From contig WFTQ01000076.1 in assembly GCA_015485355.1 (NCBI GenBank), forward strand, positions 1 through 64,000: a stretch of DNA of 64,000 nt, written 5' to 3'. Each line of letters begins with the position of its first letter. Position 1 is the first letter of the stretch. Positions 26,224-35,998 of this stretch are shown piece after piece. The translations under genes and the position numbers were made by a program. Source of the DNA: a bacterium (GTDB taxonomy: Bacteria; Calditrichota; Calditrichia; RBG-13-44-9; J042). The notes beneath the pieces are model-generated. The model was not told the origin of the DNA. It made no database searches and saw only the letters and a program-made list of their open reading frames with translations.

Positions 26224-27312
26224 ATGGAAGTGGGAATCATTGGATTGCCGGTATCCGGGAAGACAACGCTTTTTGATACCTTGATCGGTCAGGCGGCCAA
26301 GAGTTCTTACCGAATGGGTAAGGTTGAACTCCATCGCGGCATTGTAAAGGTACCCGACAAGCGACTGGATAACCTGGGGGCTGTTTTTCGGCCGAAACGG
26401 GTGGTTCACGCCACTATCGAGTATATTGAAGTGGGCGGTTTCGAAAAGGATGCCGCACGTTCGGGAGGGATCGATCCGAACATTTTACAGGCACTCAAAA
26501 ACACCGATGCCTTGTGTCTGGTGGTGCGAGCTTTCGAAAACGAATATCATCCCCACCCGTATGGCGGCATCGACCCGGAGCGCGATATCCGCATTCTGGA
26601 AACGGAATTTCTTTTATCCGATCTTCAGATTGTGGAAAACCGGATGACCCGTCTGGAAAAGCAGGTGATGAAGGCAAAAGACGAGAAAGGAATTAAAGAA
26701 CTGGAGTTGTTGAAGCGATGCCGCGCCTGCCTGGAGCAAGAAACGCCCCTGCGGGAACTCTCTTTCACCCGGGAAGAAGCGCTGCAGATCCGGGGCTTTC
26801 AATTCTTATCGGCAAAACCGTTGCTGCTGGTTTTCAACATCAACGAAGCGGACATTCATCGGGAAAAGGAAATTCTGGAGCAATTTCACGCCTACCGCCG
26901 CAAGCCCCGGATAAACGTCGTGGGTTTATCGGCCCGCCTGGAAGCCGAAATCGCCCAATTGCCCCCGGAAGATGCCCAATTATTTTTAAAAGATTTGGGT
27001 ATCCGGGAGCCGGCGGTCGACAAGATGATCCGGGCATCCTACGAGCTTCTGGGGGTCATTTCCTTTTTTACCGTGAATAAAGAAGAATGTCGGGCCTGGA
27101 CGATTCCAAAGGGAACATCCGCCCAGAAGGCGGCCGGCGCCATCCATTCCGATATGGAGCGGGGTTTTATCCGAGCCGAAGTGATTCATTACGATGAGTT
27201 TATGAAATATCAAAGCATCACCCGTTGCCGGGAAGAGGGCATTCTTCGCCTGGAAGGCAAGGATTATATTGTACAAGACGGGGACATTGTAACGATTCGA
27301 TTCAACGTTTAA
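26224..27312 (+). CDS. Divergent YchF/Obg-family GTPase (DUF933)
   Basis: A 362-residue protein, the usual length of YchF. The C-terminal TGS/DUF933 part is well kept (WTIPKGTSAQKAAGAIH, GFIRAEVIHYDEF, LEGKDYIVQDGDIVTIRFNV), and a coiled-coil insert lies at about 130-175. The nucleotide site is altered: the P-loop is GLPVSGKTT (residues 7-15) where YchF has GLPNVGKST, the DxAG switch is IEVGGF with Glu in place of Asp, and NxxE is seen as NINE. YchF proteins bind ATP or GTP and associate with ribosomes; this looks like a separate subfamily. AAAGGG lies seven bases before the ATG. It converges on the DUF4835 gene with seven bases between stops. Confidence 0.85.
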   Translation: MEVGIIGLPVSGKTTLFDTLIGQAAKSSYRMGKVELHRGIVKVPDKRLDNLGAVFRPKRVVHATIEYIEVGGFEKDAARSGGIDPNILQALKNTDALCLVVRAFENEYHPHPYGGIDPERDIRILETEFLLSDLQIVENRMTRLEKQVMKAKDEKGIKELELLKRCRACLEQETPLRELSFTREEALQIRGFQFLSAKPLLLVFNINEADIHREKEILEQFHAYRRKPRINVVGLSARLEAEIAQLPPEDAQLFLKDLGIREPAVDKMIRASYELLGVISFFTVNKEECRAWTIPKGTSAQKAAGAIHSDMERGFIRAEVIHYDEFMKYQSITRCREEGILRLEGKDYIVQDGDIVTIRFNV

Positions 27313-27319
27313 TGGGCCA

Positions 27320-28195
27320 TTAGAGGCATTCTTCGTACGTTTCCCGATGCGATGGATCCATGGAAATCAGCCGCCGAACATTATTGCGATTTTCGTCGAA
27401 CACGAATAGATTACAAAATTCTTGGTAATGGGCGTCCAGAAATCGTTTCAGAGCCACGCTATTAGGCACCCGGTTGTAAACCTGTTCCAGCAGGTCCACT
27501 ACTTTCCGGGACAGTTCCCGGGCCTTTTCCTCATCCTGCTCGGCCTCGATGTAATACAAACAGTCATAATAATAATATTTCGCCTGTCTCAGGGGGACGT
27601 GATCACCATCGGTAATCAATTTTACCTGTTCCAAACGAGCCGTCCAACCCCGGGCATATAGACTGATGGTGCCCTGGTTAGCAATGGTTAACGCCCGATT
27701 ATAGTAAGGGGTACCCCCAAGCAGGATATAAGTATCCAGCTCTCCGGCAATCACCAGGTTGATATAATAATCCACCATATCCAGAAGAGGATCGAACTGA
27801 GACCGCTGATGATCGAAGGCCTGACCCGGTTGATACAGAAATTGCCATGCCTGATCCCGAAAATTTTCTCCCGACGGAGAGCTGATTAAAAATTGTGCCA
27901 GGTACAGCTTGTCTGCCCCCCGGGTGGTATACGTTTCGACTAATATATGAATGGTGCACTCGATTTCAATATTGTCATTGACATCCGCCCATTCATACGT
28001 GTTAATATAGTCTTCCAGCTGGGAGGGAAGCCCCATCAACAGAGTCTGCTCCTCCGAAGGAAGAGTGGTCGCTTCCACAGTCACCCGGGCTTTCACCACC
28101 TGACCGTCCACAACACCCGGGAATTTCAGAGCACTGACTAAACCCGCCGTTATGACCCAAAGGATTACCTGTTTTGCCATGGTATGCTTACCCAT
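27320..28195 (-). CDS. Exported DUF4835 protein
   Basis: A 291-residue exported protein that matches what I know of DUF4835, a family described mostly from Bacteroidetes with unknown role. A hydrophobic signal lies at about residues 7-33. Conserved-looking pieces are LPSQLEDYINTYEWA, LAQFLISSPSGENFRDQAWQFLYQPG, DMVDYYINLVIAGELDTYILLGGTPYYNRA and the Tyr-rich YYYYDCLYYIEAE. The ATG at 28195 has AGGGAT upstream; 28180 and 28231 are other possible starts. No lipobox is seen. Confidence 0.75.
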   Translation of the reverse strand: MGKHTMAKQVILWVITAGLVSALKFPGVVDGQVVKARVTVEATTLPSEEQTLLMGLPSQLEDYINTYEWADVNDNIEIECTIHILVETYTTRGADKLYLAQFLISSPSGENFRDQAWQFLYQPGQAFDHQRSQFDPLLDMVDYYINLVIAGELDTYILLGGTPYYNRALTIANQGTISLYARGWTARLEQVKLITDGDHVPLRQAKYYYYDCLYYIEAEQDEEKARELSRKVVDLLEQVYNRVPNSVALKRFLDAHYQEFCNLFVFDENRNNVRRLISMDPSHRETYEECL

Positions 28196-28428
28196 TTTTT
28201 TCGAAATCCCTTTGAATGATCCAACCATCATTGCTTCATCATAAGCCCCACTTCGGCCCGGGATTTTGCCTCGGACGTAATTTAAGTGCCTTCGATCCGC
28301 TTTTCAAATCCTCAAAAATTTGGGTACGATTTTCCCACCGGCTACTCTGTCAATTTCAAATCGATAGGATATTCTTCACCGAATTTGAGAAGATCGTTTA
28401 AAGGAATGAAAAAAATCCCACCGAGATA

Positions 28429-28457
28429 TTGACAAAATGACCAAAATTCCCTAATAT
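28429..28457 (+). promoter_or_regulatory. Sigma-70 promoter of the exported GyrI-like gene
   Basis: TTGACA (28429-28434), a 17-base spacer and TAATAT (28452-28457). The -35 box is perfect and the -10 box matches 5 of 6. The ATG is 26 bases downstream. Confidence 0.75.
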
Positions 28458-28483
28458 TTGGCTGTTAAAATTGAAAGTGGTCT

Positions 28484-29056
28484 ATGAAAAAGTTTATATA
28501 TATCAGCAGCATTGCCTTGTTGGCGGTTCTGTTCCTTGAGCAAAAAGGGGGAAACGTTAAGGTTTTCACCAACCATTTCAACCCGCGGGTAGAAAATATC
28601 AATTCTTTTCCCTACGTTGCTTTTTCGTTCCGGGGCCATTTCTCGGAGCAATTCCTGGCGTTAAAAGCTTTTCTGGACGAAATCGAAAAGCAACAAATCA
28701 TCCCCACCGGTCCGCTTTTCATCGTTTATCGGGAAATTCCGGACTATCCCGGAACGACTGAAACGGTGATGGAATTTTGTTTTCCCACGGCGGAAGGAAC
28801 CATGGTGAAAGAGCCCCTGCACCTGAAAACATGGGATTATAGTCAGGTGCTGTCTCTGGAACTCATGGGCTCCGTGGACGAAATCACCCAGCCTGACATC
28901 GCCTTTCTGAAATCGCTTCGAAAGGGGCGGTTAAAAGCGAACGGACCGGTTGTGGTGCGGGTTATCGATTATCAGAAAGTTTCCACCAGTAAAAACGATT
29001 TCCAGGGGGAAATCTGGGTTCCCTTAACCGACAAACCCCAGGGCATCAGCAATTGA
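28484..29056 (+). CDS. Exported GyrI-like effector-binding domain protein
   Basis: A 190-residue protein. Residues about 1-20 are a signal peptide or membrane anchor. The rest resembles the GyrI-like/AraC effector-binding fold: PYVAFSFRGHFSEQFLALKAFLDEIEKQQIIPTGPLFIVY, the pattern of an effector-binding half repeat, then VMEFCFP, and the second repeat ending GEIWVPL. Such domains bind small hydrophobic ligands or interact with enzymes; an exported version with no DNA-binding part is unusual. It has its own sigma-70 promoter and is followed by two terminators, so it is probably monocistronic. Confidence 0.7.
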   Translation: MKKFIYISSIALLAVLFLEQKGGNVKVFTNHFNPRVENINSFPYVAFSFRGHFSEQFLALKAFLDEIEKQQIIPTGPLFIVYREIPDYPGTTETVMEFCFPTAEGTMVKEPLHLKTWDYSQVLSLELMGSVDEITQPDIAFLKSLRKGRLKANGPVVVRVIDYQKVSTSKNDFQGEIWVPLTDKPQGISN

Positions 29057-29075
29057 ATGCTCTATTTGAATCGGG

Positions 29076-29106
29076 AAGGCGCCTCCCTCAGTGAAGGCGC
29101 CTTTTG
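29076..29106 (+). terminator. Rho-independent terminator 1 after the GyrI-like gene
   Basis: AAGGCGCC (29076-29083) and GGCGCCTT (29096-29103) form an 8-bp stem with a 12-base loop, running into TTTT. It lies 20 bases after the stop. Confidence 0.8.
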
Positions 29107-29149
29107 CTCTCCCGGCATGGATGTCATTCACCCCCCAGAAACGGTCGGT

Positions 29150-29178
29150 GGCAGGGCAACGCCCTTGCCGGTTTTTTT
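29150..29178 (+). terminator. Rho-independent terminator 2 after the GyrI-like gene
   Basis: GGCAGGGC (29150-29157), a three-base loop and GCCCTTGCC (29161-29169) pair with a single bulge, followed by GG and seven T. It may act as a back-up to the first terminator. Confidence 0.7.
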
Positions 29179-29252
29179 CGTTACATGCCTGATTCGGCCG
29201 ATGCCTTTCATGCACTTCTTGGGGAAAGCCGTTTCCTGATGGTGTCCCCTTT

Positions 29253-31259
29253 TTATTGGGCACTCTCGCCCTTTACGTAACGGTCATACCATTCGAGAAC
29301 TCGTTTTATGTAATCCAGTTGATGTTCCCTTTCCAACAGCCCATGAGGCTCTCTGGGATAAATCACCAGTTCCACGGGAACGTTGCGCATTTCCAGCGCC
29401 CGGTACAATTCGTATCCCTGTCCAATCGGCACTCGCAGGTCTTTTTCCCCATGGCAGATCAGCGTGGGGGTGCGGGCATTGCGGATGTGTGCCAGTGGAG
29501 AACGTTCCCAGCTCAATCGTTCGTTTTCCTCGCTGTCCAGCCAGAAAAGGGCCCAATGCACCAGGCTGTTTTCCCGAGGGATATCGGTGGTACCGGTAAA
29601 GCTGATCCAATTGCTGATACCCGCAAACACCACCGCGGCGGCAAAGCGTTCGCTGTGACGGGTAGCCGCCCAGGCGGAAAAATACCCGCCATAAGAGCCA
29701 CCACCTATGCCCACTTTCCCGCGATCGACCCAGCCTTTTTCAATCAAATCATCAATGCCGTCCAGCACATCGTTGAACTCGGCACCGGCAAGATCTTTGT
29801 GATCCGCCTTGGAGAATTGAACCCCTCTCCCTGTACTCCCGCGATAATTGGGCATGAGTACCAGATAGCCTCGTGCAGCCAGCAGTTGCGACCAGCGACT
29901 GTAATACGTCACCCATCCGTGATGATAGGCTGCTTCCGGACCCCCATGAATTTGCACGATTAAGGGATGCCGCTTGCCCGCTTCGAAATCGAGTGGCTTT
30001 AGCAACACGCCTTCTATTTCCAGTCCATCCCGGGCCTTCCAGCGAACGACTTCCTGATCAGCGAGCCGGATTTCTTTCAACCAATCATTGGAATCGGTTA
30101 AACGACGATATTTGCCCTTCTTTGTGGCAATAAAGACCTCATTAGGATGTTCCGGGGTGTTGCCGGCAAAAGCAAAATTGTGGCTCTCCCGGTGCAAAGA
30201 AACGGAGAAGAAAACGGGACCCCGGGCCAGAAGGGGGCGAAAGGTTCGCTGTTTCAATTCCCAGAGCAACAGGTTCGTATAAACACCCTGTTCCGCCACC
30301 GTGATCACCCGACGATTGTCCCACCAATCCACGAATCGATTGGTCCCCTCGAAATCGCCGGAAATGTTCACCACCTTTCCGGTGTTCAGATCCAGTATAA
30401 AGAGAGTCCCGGATGCGGGATCATGGGTATCCACACCGGCTAAAAACGCCAGTCGGCTGCCATCGGGGGAGACCCGCATGCTCCCGATCTTTGCCTGGGG
30501 ATCGTACAAGAGCCGGGCTTCTTTCTCGGAAATGGGTATCCGATAAATCCGCTTGAACATGTAGGAATGATCGGTAAACGGTTTGTCCGACGCGGTAAAG
30601 ATAATCTCTTGCGAATTGGGCGCCCAGGTAAAATCCCATACCGTGAAATCCTCTGTTGTGAGCACCTGCTGGTCTCCATGGTTCAGATTTAACAGCCATA
30701 AACGGGCATGTTTATAATCCTTTTCAAAAACTTTCCAATCTTTTCCGGCTTCGCGGGCCTTTTTCTCCTCATCATTTTCCGGATCAACCATCCGATAAAC
30801 CAGCCATTTCCCGTCCGGAGAAACCGCAAAACCGCCAACCGAATTTAATGCCTGGGTAACCGGATAAGCTTCGCCACCCTTGAGGGGCAAGGCGTAAACC
30901 TGGGTATGGGTTTCCGGTTCTCGCCGGGACAGGAAATAGAGCAACGTTCCGTCAGGGCTCCAGCGAGGGGATCGGGAATTAACTCCCTCCAGGGTGAGTC
31001 GACGATTCTCGGTCCCTTTCCTGTCGGTCAACCAGATCTCGTAACGATAACCACCGGGTTTCTCACCCTCGTCCCGGGGTTTCCTCAGCACATAGGCAAT
31101 GCGTTCACCATCCGGAGAAATTTGGACTTCGGTAACCAATTTTAAAGCCACCACATCTTCGGGTTGAATGATCCGCTTTCCCTGTCCCTGAAGCCCCTGG
31201 AACAGGACAACAACGACTAAAACGACGGGCCACATCAATCCACTCCGCTGGATCCTCAT
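29253..31259 (-). CDS. Secreted S9-family serine peptidase (1)
   Basis: A 668-residue peptidase of the prolyl oligopeptidase/acylaminoacyl peptidase family. A signal peptide covers about 1-25; residues 30-400 are a WD40-like propeller (SPDGERIAYVLRKP, SPRWSPDGTLLYFLSRR) and 410-668 the alpha/beta hydrolase domain. The catalytic triad is Ser522 (GGSYGG), Asp607 (HGEKDLRVP) and His639 (PHG). It probably cleaves short peptides in the periplasm. A strong AGAGGAGG ribosome site precedes the ATG. A second, more distant relative lies at 51366. Confidence 0.93.
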   Translation of the reverse strand: MRIQRSGLMWPVVLVVVVLFQGLQGQGKRIIQPEDVVALKLVTEVQISPDGERIAYVLRKPRDEGEKPGGYRYEIWLTDRKGTENRRLTLEGVNSRSPRWSPDGTLLYFLSRREPETHTQVYALPLKGGEAYPVTQALNSVGGFAVSPDGKWLVYRMVDPENDEEKKAREAGKDWKVFEKDYKHARLWLLNLNHGDQQVLTTEDFTVWDFTWAPNSQEIIFTASDKPFTDHSYMFKRIYRIPISEKEARLLYDPQAKIGSMRVSPDGSRLAFLAGVDTHDPASGTLFILDLNTGKVVNISGDFEGTNRFVDWWDNRRVITVAEQGVYTNLLLWELKQRTFRPLLARGPVFFSVSLHRESHNFAFAGNTPEHPNEVFIATKKGKYRRLTDSNDWLKEIRLADQEVVRWKARDGLEIEGVLLKPLDFEAGKRHPLIVQIHGGPEAAYHHGWVTYYSRWSQLLAARGYLVLMPNYRGSTGRGVQFSKADHKDLAGAEFNDVLDGIDDLIEKGWVDRGKVGIGGGSYGGYFSAWAATRHSERFAAAVVFAGISNWISFTGTTDIPRENSLVHWALFWLDSEENERLSWERSPLAHIRNARTPTLICHGEKDLRVPIGQGYELYRALEMRNVPVELVIYPREPHGLLEREHQLDYIKRVLEWYDRYVKGESAQ

Positions 31260-31616
31260 AACAACCTCCTCTTTTGTATCTCAAGCACTACGCAATCTTT
31301 AGAATGTACGAACGGCCGTTCCAGGATTTCAACAACAGAGAAAAAATCCATTGATCGCCCCGAGGAAGTAAAAAAGGATTCCTGGAACCACGGTTGGACG
31401 GGTTCTGTTTACGCAGGCCTTTCCGGGACGGTGGATCGTCCCCCAACAACCCGATCGGTCCCGCTACGGTCCGGTTGCCGATATTTTGAAATTCGACAAA
31501 AATATTCCAGGGCCTTCCTCCTCTGCGGTGGTATCCCCTTTGGATGGAGCATTTGCTTTTCTCAAGGGCCGAGGGGAATGCCTTCGTAGGGGCCGTCTTA
31601 TTCTGATCGTTCGATG
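31260..31616. other. Non-coding region between sucB and the S9 peptidase gene
   Basis: About 357 bases. Near its left end GTTCCAGGA (31318-31326) and TCCTGGAAC (31380-31388) form a perfect 9-bp inverted repeat with 53 bases between the arms; there is no T-run, so it is not an ordinary terminator. No credible gene or other structure was seen. The region should hold the 3' end of the sucAB transcript and the promoter of the peptidase. Confidence 0.4.
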
Positions 31617-32861
31617 TTAAACGTTCAATAGCATGCGGGTGGGCTCTTCCAGAAGTTCTTTCACCCGGAACAGAAAACGAACCGATTCCCGCCCATCGAT
31701 AATTCGATGGTCGTAAGAGAGGGCCACATACATCATGGGGCGGATAACAACTTCTCCCTGCACCACGACCGGTCTTTCCTGAATCGCATGCATTCCCAGA
31801 ATGGCCGATTGAGGATAATTCAGCAGCGGTGTAGACAGCAGGGATCCGAATACTCCGCCGTTGGTGATGGTGAAGGTCCCGCCGCTCATTTCTTCGATAC
31901 TCAGTTTGTTCCGGCGGGCTTTTTCGGCCAGGCGGGCGATTTCCTTTTCAATTTCCGCCAGGGAAAACCGTTCGGCATTGCGGATCACGGGCACGACCAG
32001 ACCTCGATCCGTAGATACGGCGATACCGATGTCACAATACTCATAGAAAATGATGTCCGTTCCATCGATTTGCGCGTTGACCGCCGGAAAGTCACTTAAC
32101 GCAATTGTGCAGGCCTTTACAAAAAAGGACATGAAGCCCAGTTTGATACCAAACTTTTGTTGGAAAACTTCCTGATATTCCTTCCGCAGCCGGATAATCC
32201 GGGACATGTCCACTTCGTTAAACGTGGTGAGCATGGCCGTTTCGTTTTTCGCCGCCACCAGGCGGCGGGAAATGGTCTGCCGCAGGGTGGACATGCGTTC
32301 TCTGCGGATTTTCCGAGAAACCGCCTTTTCCTCCACCTGCGGTTCGGGAGGTTCTTCTTGCTCCGGTTCAATTTCCTTCCTGGAGGGCGCAGCGGCCGGT
32401 TCCCGTGCCACGGCCCGTAGTGCATCGTCTTTAGTAATCTTCCCCCCCGTTCCCGTTCCTTGGACCTCCCCGGGATCGATCCCCGCTTCTTGAAGAATCC
32501 GTGCCGCTACCGGGGACACTTTTATTCCCGACGTCCGGGGGGCCCGGGCCGGCGCTTCCGGTTGCTCTTCCACTACCGATTCCGCTGCCTTCACCCCGCC
32601 GGGAGCCGGCTTCGCCACTCGATCGGCGGAGGTCTCGATCTCCCCGATCACATCCCCTACCCGTACCGTTTGCCCCTCCGGGATGAGTATTTTTAACGTC
32701 CCGGCTTCCTCGGCGGGCACTTCGAAGGTCGCCTTTTCCGACTCGATTTCACAAACCGGTTCATCACGCTCGACGTAGGTCCCCTCTTTCTTCAACCATT
32801 GTCCGATGGTCACCTCGGCAATAGACTCGCCAACTTCAGGAACTTTGATGGCCACTTTCAT
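31617..32861 (-). CDS. sucB: 2-oxoglutarate dehydrogenase E2 (dihydrolipoyl succinyltransferase)
   Basis: The E2 core of 2-oxoglutarate dehydrogenase in the TCA cycle. The lipoyl domain is residues 1-77 with the attachment Lys43 in ESEKATF. A Pro/Glu/Ala linker leads to the E3-binding domain at about 116-150 ([33 protein letters not shown]), a second linker, and the catalytic domain from about 185, with the active-site HRIIDG (His385, Asp389). The [29 protein letters not shown] stretch is typical of SucB. It follows sucA by 22 bases with a GAGGAG site; the E3 gene is not in the window. Confidence 0.95.
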   Translation of the reverse strand: MKVAIKVPEVGESIAEVTIGQWLKKEGTYVERDEPVCEIESEKATFEVPAEEAGTLKILIPEGQTVRVGDVIGEIETSADRVAKPAPGGVKAAESVVEEQPEAPARAPRTSGIKVSPVAARILQEAGIDPGEVQGTGTGGKITKDDALRAVAREPAAAPSRKEIEPEQEEPPEPQVEEKAVSRKIRRERMSTLRQTISRRLVAAKNETAMLTTFNEVDMSRIIRLRKEYQEVFQQKFGIKLGFMSFFVKACTIALSDFPAVNAQIDGTDIIFYEYCDIGIAVSTDRGLVVPVIRNAERFSLAEIEKEIARLAEKARRNKLSIEEMSGGTFTITNGGVFGSLLSTPLLNYPQSAILGMHAIQERPVVVQGEVVIRPMMYVALSYDHRIIDGRESVRFLFRVKELLEEPTRMLLNV

Positions 32862-32883
32862 GTATCTTGATCTCCTCTGTTAT

Positions 32884-35646
32884 TCATCCGATCACGGTAA
32901 TGGATGATTTTGTTTTTCGGGATGGGGCTAAGATCCGAAACACTTTTTCGATGATTTCGCTGTGTTCGATGGCGTGTACTTTATGGAAACCGGTAGCAGG
33001 GCTGGCACTTTCGCGTCGGGCGATTACTTCCAGGCGTACCAGATTGAATTTCCGGCGCAGGAAAGGCCAGGCTCCCATATTTTCGGGTTCTTCCTGAACC
33101 CAAACGAACTTTTGGGCCCGGGAATAGCGCTTGCGTATTGCTTCTAAACGATGGATCGGCAGAGGATAGAGCTGTTCCAATCGGACGAAGGCCACATCGG
33201 TCCGGCCGCGTTTTTCCCGCTCTTGAATCAAATCATAATACATTTTCCCGCTGCAAAAAAAGACCACTTTAACCTCCTTGGGATCCCCGGCAGGATCGTC
33301 GATTACTTCCTGAAACCCCCGCCCGGAAAATTCCTCCAGGCTGCTGATGCAGAGAGGATGCCGCAACAGACTTTTGGGGGCAAAAACGATCAGCGGTATC
33401 CGAAAGGGAAACTTCATCTGCCGCCGTAGAACATGGAACATGTTGGCGGGTGTGGTGGGATACACGACCTGCCAGTTCAAGCCGGCGGACAGGGTTAAAA
33501 ATCGTTCTATCCGGGCGGAAGAGTGTTCCGGACCCTGCCCTTCGTATCCATGAGGCAGATAAACCACCAAACCGTTTACCTTTTTCCACTTTTGGTAGGA
33601 ACAACATAGAAATTGGTCAATGATGATCTGGGCGCCGTTTGCAAAATCGCCAAATTGGGCTTCCCAGATGGTTAATCCTCGGGGGGTGGCCCAGGCATAC
33701 CCGAACTCAAAACCCAACACCCCATACTCGCTTAATGGGGAATTGAAAATGTCAAACTTGGGTTGATTTTTTTTGATATGATTCAAGGGGATATATACCG
33801 CTTCGGTATCTTCATTGAGCAATACTGCGTGTCGATGGGCAAAGGTTCCCCGGCGACTATCCTGTCCGCTTAATCGGATCGGGATACCTTCGTCCAGCAG
33901 GGTGGCATAGGCTAACCATTCGGCAATGGCCCAGTCGGCTTCCTGCTTATCCAGCACGCGGCGCTTGCGTTCCTCGAATAAACGACGGATTTTGCGAAAG
34001 ACCTTAACTTCCTTTGGAATGGTAAAAATGCGCTGGGTCAGATCCAGCAATCGGTTCTTATCCACGGCGGTATCGGGTGGGTTGAAAAAATCTTCCCGGC
34101 GGGGTTCCCGGAATCCTTCCCAATAGGATTGGAAGGGTGCGATACGGGGTTTAACGGGCTTCTTCTTGACCTTCTCCAGGCGCTCCTGAAGCATGGTTTG
34201 AAACTCCTTTTCCATTTCCTCGGCAATCCCCCGTTCCACTTCCCCACCCTCTAAGAGTTTCTGATAATAAATCCGGCGGGGATCGGGATGTTTTTCAATA
34301 ACCGTATACAACTGGGGCTGGGTGAACCGCGGTTCATCGGCTTCGTTGTGACCATAACGCCGATATCCCAGTAAATCGATAAACACATCCGTATGAAATT
34401 GCTGTCGGTATGCCACAGCCAATTGCACCGCCCAGACCACCGCTTCCACATCGTCCGCATTGACATGAAAGATAGGCGAATGGGTGACTTTACCCACATC
34501 GGTACAGTAAATGCTGCTTCGTCCCTCCAGATAATTGGTGGTGAAACCGACCTGGTTATTGATAACAAGATGAATCGTTCCGCCGGTGCGGTAGCCCGGC
34601 AGCTGAGCCATTTGCACCACCTCGTATATCACCCCCTGCCCTGCAATGGCGGCGTCTCCGTGGATCAGAATGGGAATCAATTTATTCAAATCCCCATTGT
34701 ACAGATGATCGATTTTTGCTCGGGCGATTCCTTCCACCACCGGATCGACCGCTTCCAGATGGGAGGGGTTAGGCGATAGGCTTAAGTGGACGGTTCGTCC
34801 TGAACGGGTTTTCACATCGTTGGAATATCCCAGGTGATACTTCACATCCCCCTCAAATAGATCGCTTTCCAACAACTCGCCCTCAAATTCGGTAAATATC
34901 TCTTCGTAGGATTTGTTCAAAATGTTGGCCAGCACATTCAATCGGCCCCGGTGGGCCATGCCGATGACAAATTCCCTGGCGCCCAGTTGGGCCCCTTTGT
35001 CAATGATGGCATCCAGTCCCGGGATCAACGTTTCGCCCCCGGAAAGCGCAAACCGCTTTTGCCCCACGTACTTGGTATGCAGAAATTTTTCGAATACCAC
35101 CGCCTGATTCAGCTTGTGCAGGATATGGCGCTTATCGGCACCGGTCAAATCGGGACGATTGCGGGTCGATTCCATTCGTTCCTGCAACCACTTCACCCGT
35201 TCAGGATAACGAATGTACATGTACTCCACACCAATCGAGCCGCAATAGGTTTGTTGGAGGTGGTCAATAATATCCCGCAACCGCGCCGCTCCTAAGCCGA
35301 TCGCACTTCCGGCCTGAAAGACCTTGTCCAGGTCGGCCGAAGAGAGACCGAAGTTCCCGATGTCCAGCGTAGGGCGATACTTGCGGCGTGCCCTGACGGG
35401 ATTGGTACGGGTAAAAAAATGCCCTCGGGTTCGATAGCCATGGATCAAATTGAGCACCCGGAACTCTTTCTCGATCTCCTCGGGAATGGCGGGTGCCTGA
35501 ATCCGGTGCTTCCGGGCATAGTCGTACCCTTCAAAAAATTGGCGCCATTGGGGATCCACCGACTCCGGATCCGTTTGATAGTCCCGATACAAAGACTCAA
35601 TGAAGGCCGGGTGCGCCTGAAATAGATACGTGAATTTATGATTCAT
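32884..35646 (-). CDS. sucA: 2-oxoglutarate dehydrogenase E1
   Basis: Thiamine-diphosphate-dependent decarboxylase of the 2-oxoglutarate dehydrogenase complex, 920 residues. The N terminus has the SucA-specific pattern (HPAFIESLYRDYQTDPESVDPQWRQFFEG), then GMAHRGRLNVLANIL, the ThDP-binding region HGDAAIAGQGVIYE, and the C-terminal transketolase half with HAVLLNEDTEAVYIPLNH, WEAQFGDFANGAQ and LPHGYEGQGPEHSS. Homodimeric E1 of this type pairs with SucB directly downstream, so this is a sucAB operon. Confidence 0.97.
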   Translation of the reverse strand: MNHKFTYLFQAHPAFIESLYRDYQTDPESVDPQWRQFFEGYDYARKHRIQAPAIPEEIEKEFRVLNLIHGYRTRGHFFTRTNPVRARRKYRPTLDIGNFGLSSADLDKVFQAGSAIGLGAARLRDIIDHLQQTYCGSIGVEYMYIRYPERVKWLQERMESTRNRPDLTGADKRHILHKLNQAVVFEKFLHTKYVGQKRFALSGGETLIPGLDAIIDKGAQLGAREFVIGMAHRGRLNVLANILNKSYEEIFTEFEGELLESDLFEGDVKYHLGYSNDVKTRSGRTVHLSLSPNPSHLEAVDPVVEGIARAKIDHLYNGDLNKLIPILIHGDAAIAGQGVIYEVVQMAQLPGYRTGGTIHLVINNQVGFTTNYLEGRSSIYCTDVGKVTHSPIFHVNADDVEAVVWAVQLAVAYRQQFHTDVFIDLLGYRRYGHNEADEPRFTQPQLYTVIEKHPDPRRIYYQKLLEGGEVERGIAEEMEKEFQTMLQERLEKVKKKPVKPRIAPFQSYWEGFREPRREDFFNPPDTAVDKNRLLDLTQRIFTIPKEVKVFRKIRRLFEERKRRVLDKQEADWAIAEWLAYATLLDEGIPIRLSGQDSRRGTFAHRHAVLLNEDTEAVYIPLNHIKKNQPKFDIFNSPLSEYGVLGFEFGYAWATPRGLTIWEAQFGDFANGAQIIIDQFLCCSYQKWKKVNGLVVYLPHGYEGQGPEHSSARIERFLTLSAGLNWQVVYPTTPANMFHVLRRQMKFPFRIPLIVFAPKSLLRHPLCISSLEEFSGRGFQEVIDDPAGDPKEVKVVFFCSGKMYYDLIQEREKRGRTDVAFVRLEQLYPLPIHRLEAIRKRYSRAQKFVWVQEEPENMGAWPFLRRKFNLVRLEVIARRESASPATGFHKVHAIEHSEIIEKVFRILAPSRKTKSSITVIG

Positions 35647-35998
35647 CGTCTGGCAATCCTTTTTAAATATTTATACAGAATTATGCCTACATATCTTCGG
35701 GCGGTTGTTTAAAATTTTAAGGGATTAAAACCAGTCGCTTTGTCATACCCATCCACTCCTTACGCGTTTTCATTAAGCAATCGTCCCCCAACAAGTGTCC
35801 CCGGGAATGGCGACTTCGCAGGCAGCCTTGAGCCTTCGTTGCCAGTCGATCCGAATCAGGGGAAATAGAACGCCGTTTGCGGGTGGCCTCAACGCGGCGA
35901 TCCGAACCCACGTCACCGCCACAGTGTTGGCGGTCACCGGCGGGGTCATACCCATCGCAGAAATCCGAAAACACCGGAGCGAGGCTCCGCCGTCGGCT
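35647..35998. other. Non-coding region between queF and sucA
   Basis: About 352 bases. It holds a perfect 7-bp hairpin, ACCGCCA-N6-TGGCGGT (35915-35934), without a T-run. Nearer sucA the sequence is AT-rich (CATAAT and TATAAA on the minus strand near 35670-35685), a likely promoter zone, though no -35 box can be assigned. Open frames here are overlaps of shadow reading from queF and look non-coding. Confidence 0.4.
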
